64,000 bases of DNA. Source: Uliginosibacterium sp. 31-16 (GTDB taxonomy: Bacteria > Pseudomonadota > Gammaproteobacteria > Burkholderiales > Rhodocyclaceae). Positions within the stretch are counted from its first letter, which is position 1; each line of letters begins with the position of its first letter. The stretch lies in the NCBI RefSeq assembly GCF_030730865.1, contig NZ_JAVALZ010000002.1, forward strand, positions 186,001 to 250,000, written 5' to 3'. The position numbers were made by a program, and so were the translations under genes. Of this stretch, positions 1 through 8,879 are shown one piece after another. The notes under the pieces were generated by a model. The model was not told the origin of the DNA, searched no databases, and saw nothing but the letters and a program-made list of their open reading frames with translations.

Positions 1-58
1 CGGCTTGTCGGAACTCGAATGCTCATACGCCAGAAACGACGAGATATAGCCCTCTTGC

Positions 59-331
59 TCACGCTCTAACGCAAACGCCGCCCCACATCGGGTCAGCCCA
101 TTCCCGGTCGCTCGCCTTGGGCCTCACCTTCAACAGCACGATGCCCTCCACCTCCGCCACCGTCTTGTAGATCTTGATGCCGGCCACGTTCTTGCAGCGG
201 TCTTCAAACAGGGCGTGGCCATCCTGGGCGCGTTGCTGCGCAGGCGTGGGGCTGCTGGCGCAGGCGGCGAGCAGCGGCACGGCGATGAACAGGGCGAGCA
301 GGCGGCGCGGAAAAACGGAAAGGCGAGTCAT
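59..331 (-). CDS. Small lipoprotein, probably frameshifted near its C-terminus
   Basis: The start is the ATG at 331, preceded by AAGGAG eight bases upstream. The first 24 residues are a lipoprotein signal ending in LLAAC, so Cys24 would be lipidated and the rest exported. The remainder holds a conserved-looking stretch, GIKIYKTVAEVEGI then WADPMW. The frame stops after 90 residues at 59-61, but another minus-strand frame beginning at about position 75 stays open to the window edge and reads as plausible protein (LEREQEGYISSFLAY). The WADPMW stretch followed by that frame looks like one continuous domain, so a small indel near 75-82 has probably split the gene. I do not recognise the function; I associate related small lipoproteins with accessory regions, but that is memory and not shown here. 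Confidence 0.5.
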   Translation of the reverse strand: MTRLSVFPRRLLALFIAVPLLAACASSPTPAQQRAQDGHALFEDRCKNVAGIKIYKTVAEVEGIVLLKVRPKASDREWADPMWGGVCVRA

Positions 332-442
332 GCTGCGATCTCCTTGAAACAGAGGTGTAGGGGTGAGGCTGAGGCAGGCTGCCGGATGGAGCGGGCCTGC
401 GCCGAATGATGAATGGGGTGTAGGCCTTGGGCTATGTGGTGG

Positions 443-560
443 CCTGATAAGCCGCATGGGGCGGACCTCTTCAGGCAGGCTGCCCGCTGCGCAAGGCAGG
501 ACGCGGCTTTCACGGTAGCCATGCTGCTGATGCCCACGGGGAGAGGGTCTTCAGCAGACA
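443..560. repeat. Family A composite palindromic repeat, locus 1 (in a 295-bp gap)
   Basis: The first half reads as an imperfect hairpin with AAGCCGC and GGCGGACCTCTTCAGG; a degenerate inverted half ends in GGGTCTTCAGCAG near 560. Apart from this element, the gap from 332 to 626 shows nothing I can call. Confidence 0.55.
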
Positions 561-626
561 AGCTTTGCCGCTTGAACACCGCGCGAGCCTGCAAGCGGCT
601 TGCCGAAACGGAGGCGACACGCGAGC

Positions 627-908
627 TCATACTGACGCCACCTTCCATGCGGCCTGCTGCGCACGATCCGGCGCGGCCGGGGGCAGGTCCAGCAGCAGCT
701 CATACCCCTGCAATCCGGCATCGAGCCGGTAGGCCTGAGCGCTAGCCTGTGCCGCCACACGCAGGGCCTGACCCCAACCCGGATCATTCAGGGCGGCAAG
801 GATCTTGCGACTAAGCGCAACGGGATCGAAGAAATCCCCTCGTTCGCCGTTCTCGCCATCGCGGATGACTTCACGCACCGGGGCGGTGATTTGGTTTTGC
901 GGCTGCAC
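627..908 (-). pseudogene. C-terminal remnant of a GT4-type glycosyltransferase
   Basis: The 93-residue frame reads APVREVIRDGENG, then DFFDPVALSRKILAAL and a helical tail, which is the typical end of a GT-B (group 1) glycosyltransferase just after its nucleotide-sugar-binding loop. The N-terminal three quarters of such an enzyme (about 300 residues) is absent: upstream, all minus-strand frames are non-homologous. The frame opens with a GTG at 908 that happens to have a GGAGG seven bases upstream, so the fragment could still be translated. The usual leucine-valine after GENG is replaced by ER, consistent with drift. It cannot be catalytic alone. I read it as the scar of a deletion rather than as a gene. 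Confidence 0.5.
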
Positions 909-1049
909 GCATGCACCTCCGGGATCCCCCGCGAATCGCGCAGGGACCGGAGCGGTCGTGCATGATCAGGCGGAACCCGGTAGATTGTATGCCAGCGGCA
1001 CACGACCGGGAGCGCTTCGGCAATGCCCGCGGGCGCTGCGCAGCACCCG

Positions 1050-1122
1050 CCCGAAGAACCGCGTCAGCCGGACACCTCAGGCATCTACTCACGCAGCAAA
1101 GCGCAGCGTGGTTCTTCAGGCT
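1050..1122. repeat. Family A composite palindromic repeat, locus 2
   Basis: GAAGAACCGC followed by CCGGACACCTCAGGC forms the first half and GTGGTTCTTCAGG the inverted half. It directly abuts the tatD stop codon at 1121. The rest of 909-1049 shows no feature. Confidence 0.55.
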
Positions 1123-1891
1123 AGGCCTGCGCGTGACGGAACAGCCGGAAGAAGTTGGCGGAGGTCGCCGCTGCCACCTCTTCCACGCTGATCCCGCGCA
1201 GACGCGCAATTTCGGCGGCCACATGCGGCACAAAGGAAGGCTCGTTGAGCTTGCCGCGATGAGGCACCGGTGCCAGATAGGGTGAATCGGTCTCGATCAG
1301 GATGCGCTCGAGCGGGATGCTCGCCGCCACTTCCTTGATCTGGGCGGCGTTCTTGAAAGTCAGGATGCCGGAGAAGGAGATGTGGAAGTTCTGGGCAATC
1401 GCCGCTTCGGCCACCGCCAGCGTCTCGGTAAAACAGTGCATCACGCCACCGACTTCGGCAGCCCCCTCCTCGGCCATCAGGCGCAGCACATCGGCGGCCG
1501 AATCCCGCGTGTGAATCACCAGCGGCTTGGCGCATTGGCGTGCCGCACGGATGTGCGTGCGAAAGCGTTCGCGCTGCCATTCCGGCTGATCCTTGTGCCA
1601 GTAGTAGTCCAGCCCGGTCTCACCGATGGCAATCACCTTGGGATGCGCGGCGAGTTCGAGCAGGCGCGCCACGTCCGGATCTTCTCCCTCGGTATGCTCG
1701 GGATGCACACCCACGGTGGCGAACAGGTTGGCGCGGCTCTCGGCCAGCGCCAGCACGCGCGGCAGATTCTCGATGCTTACACCGATGCAGACTGCATGAC
1801 TGACCTGCGCGGCCGCCATGCGTTCGAACAATGAATCGCCCTGCACGGCGAGGTCTTCAAAATCGATGTGGCAATGTGAATCTACAAACAT
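1121..1891 (-). CDS. tatD: TatD-family metal-dependent deoxyribonuclease
   Basis: This 256-residue protein belongs to the TatD/YcfH group of TIM-barrel hydrolases, cytoplasmic metal-dependent nucleases with 3'-exonuclease activity linked to DNA repair and turnover. The metal ligands expected for the family are all present: His6 and His8 in DSHCHID, Glu91 in GETGLDYY, His127 in VIHTRDS, His152 in MHCF and Asp202 in ETDSPYL. Length matches the family (about 255-265). The ATG at 1891 has AGGTG five bases upstream. It follows pilZ, the order commonly seen in betaproteobacteria, but a hairpin terminator lies between the two genes here, so tatD may have its own promoter overlapping it. Which paralogue (TatD, YcfH or YjjV) is not certain; YcfH-like is closest. 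Confidence 0.9.
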   Translation of the reverse strand: MFVDSHCHIDFEDLAVQGDSLFERMAAAQVSHAVCIGVSIENLPRVLALAESRANLFATVGVHPEHTEGEDPDVARLLELAAHPKVIAIGETGLDYYWHKDQPEWQRERFRTHIRAARQCAKPLVIHTRDSAADVLRLMAEEGAAEVGGVMHCFTETLAVAEAAIAQNFHISFSGILTFKNAAQIKEVAASIPLERILIETDSPYLAPVPHRGKLNEPSFVPHVAAEIARLRGISVEEVAAATSANFFRLFRHAQA

Positions 1892-1903
1892 GAGGCACCT
1901 GAA

Positions 1904-1927
1904 ATGAAAACCGGGCTTGCGCCCGGT
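1904..1927 (-). terminator. Rho-independent terminator after pilZ
   Basis: A 7-bp perfect stem (ACCGGGC at 1910-1916 with GCCCGGT at 1921-1927) and a four-base loop are followed on the minus strand by TTTTCATTT. It ends a dozen bases before the tatD start. Confidence 0.65.
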
Positions 1928-2039
1928 CTGGAATGAATACTCCGTTCAGAAATCGAAAGTGCCGCGAAGACACAACGCCGACAGTGCTGGAGCACGGCAA
2001 GTCGAAATCGACAAAGGCAATTTTGGTTTCTGGGCGGAG

Positions 2040-2402
2040 TCAAAGCGTGTGCGTGGGACGGCTGGAACCAATGGCCCCGCCCAGCACCTGCTCGATCTTC
2101 ACCTTGACGACGTTCCCACCTTCATCCGGCGCGAACTGGACACCAATCCCCTGGGTCTTGCTGTTCTGGGCATTCGCCGGAGTCACCCAGGCCACCTTGC
2201 CTTTGACGGCCAGACGGGACGGGTCATCCATCAATTGCAGCAGCATGAAGACTTCATCACCAGGAGCGTAATTGCGGTTAGTCGGAATGAACAGACCGCC
2301 GCCTTTGATGAAGGGCATGTAGGCCGCGTACAGGGCCGACTTGGAATTGATGTTGAGCGAGAGAACACCGGCACGAACAGCAGCCTGTTGTTTGGGTTCC
2401 AT
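2040..2402 (-). CDS. pilZ: PilZ-domain protein of the type IV pilus class
   Basis: This is a 120-residue single-domain PilZ protein. In type IV pilus systems such proteins bind the PilB/FimX machinery in the cytoplasm and are needed for pilus assembly. The N-terminal AAYMPFIKGGGLFIPT segment is typical of this pilus class. The canonical cyclic-di-GMP-binding RxxxR motif is absent, as is normal for the class, so it probably does not bind c-di-GMP itself. I chose the ATG at 2402 because the family begins just before this conserved block; a further 15 upstream residues in the frame look non-coding. GGGA is the only weak ribosome site. Gene order pilZ-tatD fits the usual holB-pilZ-tatD cluster, but holB is not here; lon lies upstream instead. 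Confidence 0.85.
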   Translation of the reverse strand: MEPKQQAAVRAGVLSLNINSKSALYAAYMPFIKGGGLFIPTNRNYAPGDEVFMLLQLMDDPSRLAVKGKVAWVTPANAQNSKTQGIGVQFAPDEGGNVVKVKIEQVLGGAIGSSRPTHTL

Positions 2403-2490
2403 GCACGTTCCCGTAAATTGAAGATCAGGCCTGAATGCTAAAGGCAAACGGGGAAATCACGCCAGCCCGTTCTGGCCGAATGAATGCAAC

Positions 2491-2521
2491 GGGGGAGCCG
2501 ACGGTTTCATCGCGCTCCCCC
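2491..2521 (-). terminator. Inverted repeat downstream of lon, weak terminator
   Basis: GGGGGAGC at 2491-2498 pairs with GCTCCCCC at 2514-2521, thirteen bases past the lon stop. There is no T-run after it on the minus strand, so it may stabilise the 3' end more than terminate. Confidence 0.4.
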
Positions 2522-2533
2522 TTTGACGTCCGA

Positions 2534-4960
2534 TCAGTGCTTGATCAGGCCGTTATTGCCTTCATCCGCATCCGCTTCAACCGGCAACGGAGCTGCGGCG
2601 GCCACTTCGGTCGTTTCGGGCAAAGGCTCCGGAGCACGCTCAAGGGTGTACTCAAGCACCTGATCAAACCATTTGACCGGGATGATCTCGATGCGATCCT
2701 TGAGATCCGGCGGCATATCCGCCAGATCCTTGACGTTTTCCTGCGGAATCAGGGCCTTGCGAATCCCACCGCGCACGGCGGCGAGCAGCTTCTCCTTGAG
2801 GCCGCCAATCGGCAGTACCTCGCCGCGCAGGGTGATCTCGCCCGTCATGGCCACATCAGCACGCACCGGAATACCCGTCAGCACAGAGACCAGCGCGGTT
2901 GCGATGGCAATGCCCGCCGAAGGGCCATCCTTGGGAGTCGCCCCTTCCGGCAAGTGAATGTGCAGATCACTCTTGGAGTGAAAATCTGCCGCAATCCCCA
3001 GCTGGCTGGCGCGCTTGCGCACGACTGACAGCGCCGCCTGGATGGACTCCTGCATCACATCACCGAGTTTGCCGGTGGTAATGATCTTGCCCTTGCCCGG
3101 CAGGTTCACTGCTTCGATAGTCAGCAGCTCACCGCCAACCTCGGTCCACGCCAGCCCTGTTACCTGACCGACCTGATTGTCCTTCTCGGCCATGCCGAAG
3201 GAGTAGCGGCGCACGCCCAGATACTTGTCGAGATTCTTGGCATTGACGATGACCTTGCTCTCGCGCTTCTTCAGCACCAGCGCCTTCACCACCTTGCGGC
3301 AGATGCGCGAAACCTCGCGCTCAAGCGAACGCACGCCGGCTTCACGGCTGTAGTAGCGGATGATGTCGCGCACCGCTTCTTCGGTCACCGTCAACTCGTT
3401 GGGCTTCACTCCGTTGTTTTTCATCTGCTTGGGCAGCAGATAACGCTGGGCGATGTGCACCTTCTCGTCTTCCGTGTAGCCGGAGAGACGGATGATTTCC
3501 ATCCGGTCCAGCAGCGGAGCCGGAATGTTGAACGAGTTGGCAGTCGCCACGAACATCACTTCGGAGAGATCGTATTCCACCTCGATGTAGTGATCGACGA
3601 AAGTCGAGTTCTGCTCCGGGTCCAGCACTTCAAGCAGGGCCGAAGACGGGTCGCCGCGAAAATCTGCGCCCATCTTGTCGACTTCGTCGAGCAGGAACAA
3701 CGGGTTACGCACCGCCACCTTGGTCATGTTCTGCAGGATCTTGCCCGGCATGGAACCGATGTAGGTACGGCGGTGGCCACGGATCTCGGCTTCGTCACGC
3801 ACGCCACCCAGCGACATGCGCACGAACTTGCGATTGGTGGCCTTGGCAATCGACTGGCCGAGCGAGGTCTTGCCCACGCCAGGAGGTCCGACCAGACACA
3901 GGATCGGCGCCTTGAGCTTGTCCACGCGTTGCTGCACGGCCAGATATTCCAGGATGCGTTCCTTGACCTTGTCGAGACCGAAGTGGTCGCGGTCCAGCAC
4001 TTTCTGGGCTTCAGCCAGATCCTTGCTGATGCGGGACTTCTTCTTCCAGGGCAGGCCGGTCAGCGTTTCAATGAAGTTGCGCACCACCGTGGCTTCAGCC
4101 GACATGGGCGACATCAGCTTGAGCTTCTTCAGCTCGCTCTGGGCCTTGGCCAGGGCTTCCTTGGACAGACCGCCAGCCTTGATCTTCTTTTCCAGCTCTT
4201 CGAGATCGGCCCCCTCTTCGCCCTCGCCGAGTTCCTTCTGGATCGCCTTGACCTGTTCGTTCAGGTAGTACTCGCGCTGGCTCTTCTCCATCTGGCGCTT
4301 GACGCGGCCACGGATGCGCTTTTCCACCTGCAGGATGTCGAGTTCGGTTTCGAGCTGGGCCAGCAGACGCTCCAGGCGCTCGCCGACATTGAACAATTCC
4401 AGCACGGCCTGCTTCTGTTCAAGCTTGAGCGGCAGGTGCGCGGCAATGGTGTCAGCCAGGCGGCCAGCCTCTTCGATCCCCGCCAGGGAAGTCAGAATCT
4501 CGGGCGGGATCTTCTTGTTCAGTTTTACGTACTGGTCAAACTGGCTGATGATCGCGCGACGCATCGCTTCGATCTCGTGCGTGCCTTTTTCATCGCCAGC
4601 AATCGGCGTGACCTGTGCCACGAACAGCGTTTTCTGGTCTTCCACCTTGTCCACATGGGCGCGCTGGGTGCCTTCAACCAGCACCTTGACCGTGCCATCG
4701 GGCAGCTTGAGCATCTGCAGGATGTTGGCGACGCAACCGATGTCGTAGACGTCTTCGGCTGAGGGCTCATCCTTGGCAGCCGATTTCTGTGCCACCAGCA
4801 GGATGCTCTTGCCGGATTCCATCGCTGTTTCCAGCGCCTTGATGGATTTGGGGCGACCCACGAAGAGCGGGATCACCATATGCGGGAACACCACCACGTC
4901 GCGCAGTGGCAACAGGGGCAGTTCAATGCTCTCGGGGGGGAGTTCGGGCTTGTTTGACAT
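2534..4960 (-). CDS. lon: ATP-dependent protease Lon
   Basis: Lon is a hexameric cytoplasmic AAA+ serine protease that degrades misfolded and short-lived regulatory proteins. The 808-residue product has the N-terminal substrate-binding LON domain (about 14-205), a coiled-coil region, the AAA+ module with Walker [10 protein letters not shown] at 358-366 and Walker [10 protein letters not shown], and the C-terminal protease domain with the catalytic dyad Ser681 (KDGPSAG) and Lys724 (GGLKEK). E. coli Lon is 784 residues; the extra length is an acidic, alanine-rich tail ending NNGLIKH. I chose ATG 4960 (AGGAAA seven bases upstream) over the frame opening at 4987. A sigma-32-like promoter overlaps the clpX-lon gap, so besides read-through from tig-clpP-clpX it should be heat-inducible. 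Confidence 0.97.
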   Translation of the reverse strand: MSNKPELPPESIELPLLPLRDVVVFPHMVIPLFVGRPKSIKALETAMESGKSILLVAQKSAAKDEPSAEDVYDIGCVANILQMLKLPDGTVKVLVEGTQRAHVDKVEDQKTLFVAQVTPIAGDEKGTHEIEAMRRAIISQFDQYVKLNKKIPPEILTSLAGIEEAGRLADTIAAHLPLKLEQKQAVLELFNVGERLERLLAQLETELDILQVEKRIRGRVKRQMEKSQREYYLNEQVKAIQKELGEGEEGADLEELEKKIKAGGLSKEALAKAQSELKKLKLMSPMSAEATVVRNFIETLTGLPWKKKSRISKDLAEAQKVLDRDHFGLDKVKERILEYLAVQQRVDKLKAPILCLVGPPGVGKTSLGQSIAKATNRKFVRMSLGGVRDEAEIRGHRRTYIGSMPGKILQNMTKVAVRNPLFLLDEVDKMGADFRGDPSSALLEVLDPEQNSTFVDHYIEVEYDLSEVMFVATANSFNIPAPLLDRMEIIRLSGYTEDEKVHIAQRYLLPKQMKNNGVKPNELTVTEEAVRDIIRYYSREAGVRSLEREVSRICRKVVKALVLKKRESKVIVNAKNLDKYLGVRRYSFGMAEKDNQVGQVTGLAWTEVGGELLTIEAVNLPGKGKIITTGKLGDVMQESIQAALSVVRKRASQLGIAADFHSKSDLHIHLPEGATPKDGPSAGIAIATALVSVLTGIPVRADVAMTGEITLRGEVLPIGGLKEKLLAAVRGGIRKALIPQENVKDLADMPPDLKDRIEIIPVKWFDQVLEYTLERAPEPLPETTEVAAAAPLPVEADADEGNNGLIKH

Positions 4961-4990
4961 GTTATTTCCTGATGAGCTGACCCACACTAC

Positions 4991-5016
4991 ATTGGGGCTG
5001 GGAAACGGGATTCAAG
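4991..5016 (-). promoter_or_regulatory. Sigma-32-like heat-shock promoter for lon
   Basis: On the minus strand CTTGAAT (5016-5010) is followed after 12 bases by CCCCAAT (4997-4991), close to the RpoH consensus CTTGAAA and CCCCATNT. The lon start lies 30 bases further. The -35 box lies in a GGGATTC/GAATCCC inverted repeat (5008-5036). Confidence 0.6.
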
Positions 5017-5041
5017 CCTGTCGGGGCAAGAATCCCGAACC

Positions 5042-6310
5042 TCAGTTGGAGCCTGCCACCTTCGGCTGATCCGCGTAGATCAGCAAGGGCTGCGCGCCGG
5101 AATCAATGGTATTTTCGTCGATGACGACCTTTTCCACGTTTTCCATGCTCGGCAGCTCGTACATGATGTCGAGCAGCACCTGTTCAAGGATGGAACGCAG
5201 ACCGCGCGCTCCGGCCTTGCGCTTGATGGCGCGCTTGGCAATCGCCTGCAGGGCGGCAGGTCGCACTTCCAGTTCCACGCCTTCCATCGAGAAGAGCTTG
5301 GCGTATTGCTTGACCAGTGCGTTCTTCGGCTCGATCAGGATCTGGATCAGCGCATCTTCATCCAGCTCCTGCAGGGTGGCGACTACCGGCAAGCGACCGA
5401 TGAATTCGGGGATCAGACCGAATTTGATCAGATCTTCCGGCTCGCACTGACGCAGGGTTTCGGAAACCTTGCTGTCGTTCTTGCTGCGCACCTCGGCACC
5501 GAAACCGATGCCGACTGTCTCGGTACGGTTGCGGATGACCTTTTCCAGACCATCAAAAGCACCGCCGCAGATGAACAGGATGTTGGCCGTATCGACCTGC
5601 ACGAAATCCTGATTCGGATGTTTGCGCCCGCCTTGCGGCGGAACCGAAGCCACCGTGCCTTCGATCAGCTTAAGCAGCGCCTGCTGCACGCCTTCGCCCG
5701 ACACGTCACGAGTGATCGAGGGGTTGTCGGATTTGCGCGAGATCTTGTCGATTTCGTCGATGTACACAATGCCTTGCTGCGCTTTTTCGACGTCGTAGTC
5801 GCACTTCTGCAGCAGTTTCTGGATGATGTTCTCGACGTCTTCCCCCACGTAACCGGCTTCGGTCAGGGTGGTCGCATCGGCCATCACGAACGGCACATTA
5901 AGCAATCGCGCCAGCGTCTGCGCAAGCAGCGTCTTGCCGGAACCGGTCGGTCCGATCAGCAGGATGTTGCTCTTGGCCAGTTCCACGTCATCAGCGGTGC
6001 GCGATTGATGGCGCAGGCGCTTGTAGTGGTTGTAGACCGCCACGGCCAGGATGCGCTTGGCCGGTTTCTGGCCAATCACGTACTGATCGAGAATCTCGGC
6101 GATTTCCTTGGGCGAAGGCAGATCGCCCTTGTCCAGGCGCGCAGCGGCATCGCCGCCGATTTCATCGCGAATGATGTCGTTGCACAGGTCAATGCACTCA
6201 TCGCAGATGAATACGGAGGGCCCTGCGATCAGCTTGCGAACTTCGTGCTGGCTCTTGCCGCAGAACGAACAGTAGAGCAGCTTTTCGCTGCCAGACTTTT
6301 TGTCCGTCAT
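5042..6310 (-). CDS. clpX: ClpX, ATP-dependent unfoldase of the ClpXP protease
   Basis: ClpX is the hexameric AAA+ unfoldase that recognises tagged substrates and threads them into ClpP. The 422-residue protein has the N-terminal zinc-binding domain with four cysteines (Cys14, Cys17, Cys36, Cys39), Walker A GPTGSGKT from residue 120, the pore loop GYVGED, Walker B YIDEIDKI and the C-terminal small AAA+ domain. Length matches E. coli ClpX (424). The ATG at 6310 has AAGGAAGG upstream. It lies 29 bp after clpP and 81 bp before lon, in the usual tig-clpP-clpX-lon order, so co-transcription is likely. Confidence 0.97.
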   Translation of the reverse strand: MTDKKSGSEKLLYCSFCGKSQHEVRKLIAGPSVFICDECIDLCNDIIRDEIGGDAAARLDKGDLPSPKEIAEILDQYVIGQKPAKRILAVAVYNHYKRLRHQSRTADDVELAKSNILLIGPTGSGKTLLAQTLARLLNVPFVMADATTLTEAGYVGEDVENIIQKLLQKCDYDVEKAQQGIVYIDEIDKISRKSDNPSITRDVSGEGVQQALLKLIEGTVASVPPQGGRKHPNQDFVQVDTANILFICGGAFDGLEKVIRNRTETVGIGFGAEVRSKNDSKVSETLRQCEPEDLIKFGLIPEFIGRLPVVATLQELDEDALIQILIEPKNALVKQYAKLFSMEGVELEVRPAALQAIAKRAIKRKAGARGLRSILEQVLLDIMYELPSMENVEKVVIDENTIDSGAQPLLIYADQPKVAGSN

Positions 6311-6339
6311 ATTCAGCCTTCCTTGAAAAATTGAGTCGA

Positions 6340-6990
6340 TCAGGCCACGTCAGCGCGGCTGGTCAACACCTTGTCGATCAGACCATAAGCCTGCGCTTCA
6401 GCGGCTGACATGAAGTTATCGCGGTCCGTATCCTTTTCGATACGCTCCACCGGCTGGCCGGTGTGATGCGCCAGCATATCGTTCAGTTTGGCACGCAATG
6501 ACAGGATTTCACGGGCGTGGATCTCGATATCCGAAGCCTGCCCCTGAAAACCGCCCAGCGGCTGGTGAATCATGATCCGCGAATTCGGCAGCGAGAAACG
6601 CTTGCCCTTCTCGCCGGCCGCCAGCAGAAAGGCGCCCATGCTGGCCGCCTGACCAATGCACAGGGTGCTCACATTGGGTTTGATGAACTGCATGGTGTCG
6701 TAGATCGACATGCCGGCAGTCACCGATCCGCCCGGCGAATTGATGTAGAAATAGATGTCCTTGTCCGGATTTTCGGACTCCAGGAACAGCAATTGCGCCA
6801 CGATCAGGTTGGCCGTCACGTCATTGACCGGCCCGACCAGAAATACCACGCGCTCCTTGAGCAGGCGCGAATAGATGTCGTAGGAGCGTTCGCCACGACC
6901 GCTTTGCTCCACCACCATCGGTACCAGGCCGAGGCCGACCGGATCCCAATCAGAATGCTGTGTGTTCGAGAATTTCAAAGCGCTCTCCAT
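6340..6990 (-). CDS. clpP: ClpP, proteolytic subunit
   Basis: ClpP forms the tetradecameric serine-protease chamber that works with ClpX (and ClpA). The 216-residue precursor carries the catalytic triad Ser117 (GQAASMGA), His142 (MIHQPL) and Asp191 (TDRDNFM), and the processing-region block LVPMVVEQ near residue 22 that precedes the mature N-terminus in E. coli. Its N-terminal propeptide is some ten residues longer than in E. coli. No good ribosome site precedes the ATG at 6990; the alternative ATG at about residue 25 would remove the conserved block, so I keep the longer form. Located 43 bp after tig and 29 bp before clpX. Confidence 0.96.
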   Translation of the reverse strand: MESALKFSNTQHSDWDPVGLGLVPMVVEQSGRGERSYDIYSRLLKERVVFLVGPVNDVTANLIVAQLLFLESENPDKDIYFYINSPGGSVTAGMSIYDTMQFIKPNVSTLCIGQAASMGAFLLAAGEKGKRFSLPNSRIMIHQPLGGFQGQASDIEIHAREILSLRAKLNDMLAHHTGQPVERIEKDTDRDNFMSAAEAQAYGLIDKVLTSRADVA

Positions 6991-7033
6991 CAGTATTGCA
7001 AACGGTGCCGGCCTGCGCCGGCACCACCACTCA

Positions 7034-8344
7034 TCAGGCCTGCTGGCCTTGCTCCATCAGCTCTTCAAAAGTAAACACCTTTTCGCTGACCTTTGCCTGT
7101 CCCAGCACCCATTCGACCACGTTGTCTTCCACCACGGCATCCTGGATGTCGCGCAGGTTTTCCGGCTTGGAGTAATACCAGCGCACCACTTCCGACGGCT
7201 GTTCGTAGGTCTGAGCCATGTCATCCACACGGGCGCGCACCTGCTCGGGCTTGGCTTGCAGATCATGCTTGCCGACGATTTCAGCCACCAGCAGGCCCAG
7301 CTTGACGCGTGAAGCAGCCTGTTCGGTAAACCAGCCCTTTTCCACCGGCACGTTCTTCACATCCACGCCGCGTTGCGCCAGATCCTGCTTGGCGGCTTCA
7401 GCCATGCGGCCGGACTCGCCATCCACCAGCGCCTTGGGTACTTCGAAAGTTGCCGACTTCGACAGTACTTCCAGCGCCTGGTCGCGCACACGAGCACGAA
7501 TGCGACGTGCCACTTCACGCTCCAGATTCGCCTTGATCTCGGCGCGCATCGTGTCGATATTGCCGTCAGCCACACCCAGCGCCTGAGCGAAAGTGGCATC
7601 CACTTCCGGCAGGATCGGGGCTTCCACGCCCTTCAGCGTGATTTCAAACTGCACCGTCTGACCCGCCAGATTCTTGGCGTGGTATTCCGCCGGGAAGGTC
7701 AGATCGAAAGTCTTGCTGTCACCGACATTCAGGCCACGCAGCGCTGCATCGAAATCCGGCAGCATCTGGCCGCCGCCAACCACCACCGAGAAATCGCTTG
7801 CCTGGCCGCCTTCAAAAATCTCGCCATCCTTGCGGCCGGTGAAGTCGATCAGCACGCGGTCGCCTTCCTGCGAAGCACGCTCGGCCTTGGCATACGCCGT
7901 ACGCTGCTTGCGCAGCACTTCGATGGTGCGGTCGACTTCAGCGTCGCCTACAGCCAGCACCGGACGCTCCAGCTCGGCAGCCGACAGGTCGCCCACCACC
8001 ACTTCCGGGAAAACTTCAAACGTGGCCACGAATTCCATCACGCCTTCAGCCGAAGTCACCTTCGGTTCGATGTTCGGATAGCCAGCAACACGCAATTTCT
8101 GTTCCTGCACAGCGCGATTGAACGCGACTTCAACCGCCTCACCCAGCACCTCGTTGCGTACCTGGGGGCCGTAGGATTGCTCGACCATCTTGGTCGGCAC
8201 CTTGCCGGGACGAAAACCCGCCATCTTCACGGTGCGGCCCAGATGCTTGAGGCGCGCAGCAACCTGCGTTTCAAACTCGGCCTGAGAGACAGATACATCG
8301 ATGCGGCGCTCGAGCGCGCCAAGCGTCACTTCATTGGTTTGCAT
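7034..8344 (-). CDS. tig: Trigger factor, ribosome-bound chaperone and prolyl isomerase
   Basis: Trigger factor binds ribosomal protein L23 near the exit tunnel and shields nascent chains. The 436-residue protein has the N-terminal ribosome-binding domain with its signature GFRPGKVP, a central FKBP-type peptidyl-prolyl isomerase domain (from about 160, with [14 protein letters not shown]), and the helical C-terminal chaperone domain. Length matches E. coli (432). The ATG at 8344 is preceded by AAGGA nine bases upstream; an in-frame extension to 8410 looks non-coding. It is first in the tig-clpP-clpX-lon series and probably supplies the main promoter of the block, though I could not identify a convincing one. 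Confidence 0.96.
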   Translation of the reverse strand: MQTNEVTLGALERRIDVSVSQAEFETQVAARLKHLGRTVKMAGFRPGKVPTKMVEQSYGPQVRNEVLGEAVEVAFNRAVQEQKLRVAGYPNIEPKVTSAEGVMEFVATFEVFPEVVVGDLSAAELERPVLAVGDAEVDRTIEVLRKQRTAYAKAERASQEGDRVLIDFTGRKDGEIFEGGQASDFSVVVGGGQMLPDFDAALRGLNVGDSKTFDLTFPAEYHAKNLAGQTVQFEITLKGVEAPILPEVDATFAQALGVADGNIDTMRAEIKANLEREVARRIRARVRDQALEVLSKSATFEVPKALVDGESGRMAEAAKQDLAQRGVDVKNVPVEKGWFTEQAASRVKLGLLVAEIVGKHDLQAKPEQVRARVDDMAQTYEQPSEVVRWYYSKPENLRDIQDAVVEDNVVEWVLGQAKVSEKVFTFEELMEQGQQA

Positions 8345-8629
8345 GCGGAATTTCCTTGGTTCAGAACGGTGGGGCCATCCAGCGAAAGAACACGCCGCCT
8401 GTTGCGGCACACCCCGTATTCGCAGCGCTGCAGAGGCGCCCCGGCTAGAAAACTAACAAACCGGCGATGCTACCACAAACCACCTCTTCGCCCGAAGCTC
8501 AGGTATGCGCCTGCACCAAACCGGACAGGCACGAAACAGCCTTGCAGGCTTTACGACACAGTCGGCGTGCAACCGTGCCTGGTCTTCCACCAGGTCCAGT
8601 AGAAAACGGATGAAACTTGAATTCTCTAC

Positions 8630-8753
8630 CCTGAACAGCCGCTACTGGCGGCCTTCTTCAGCACGATCTGCCGCAAATCGAGAATCCATGAGCCTCTCCG
8701 TCACGGCATGCTGAAGAAGTCCGCCACATGCCCCTTTCCGGAGAGTCTTCAGG
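8630..8753. repeat. Family A composite palindromic repeat, locus 3 (in a 535-bp gap)
   Basis: CTGAACAGCCGC and GGCGGCCTTCTTCAG form the first half (8630-8662); CTGAAGAAGTCCGCC and GGAGAGTCTTCAGG form the inverted half (8710-8752). The gap between the divergent tig and macA genes (8345-8879) otherwise shows no gene; TTGACT at 8758 could be a -35 box for macA but lacks a clear partner. Confidence 0.7.
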
Positions 8754-8879
8754 TATTTTGACTTCCCTTACCAAGTGCTTACGCAACTTTACGGTCCGCT
8801 GACCCCGCTTTACCGGCGCAGGCGGAGAATGCCAATCATCCTTTCCGACACCGCCTCGCCAAAGCAGAGGCCGCCCATC

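Noticed and set aside
3455-4762. 435-codon open frame on the plus strand opposite lon
   Set aside because: It is antisense to lon, has the His/Arg/Gln-rich composition of reverse-frame translation in GC-rich DNA, and no ribosome site or known domain.
7373-8602. 409-codon plus-strand frame opposite tig
   Set aside because: Runs antisense to trigger factor and into a palindromic repeat; no coding evidence.
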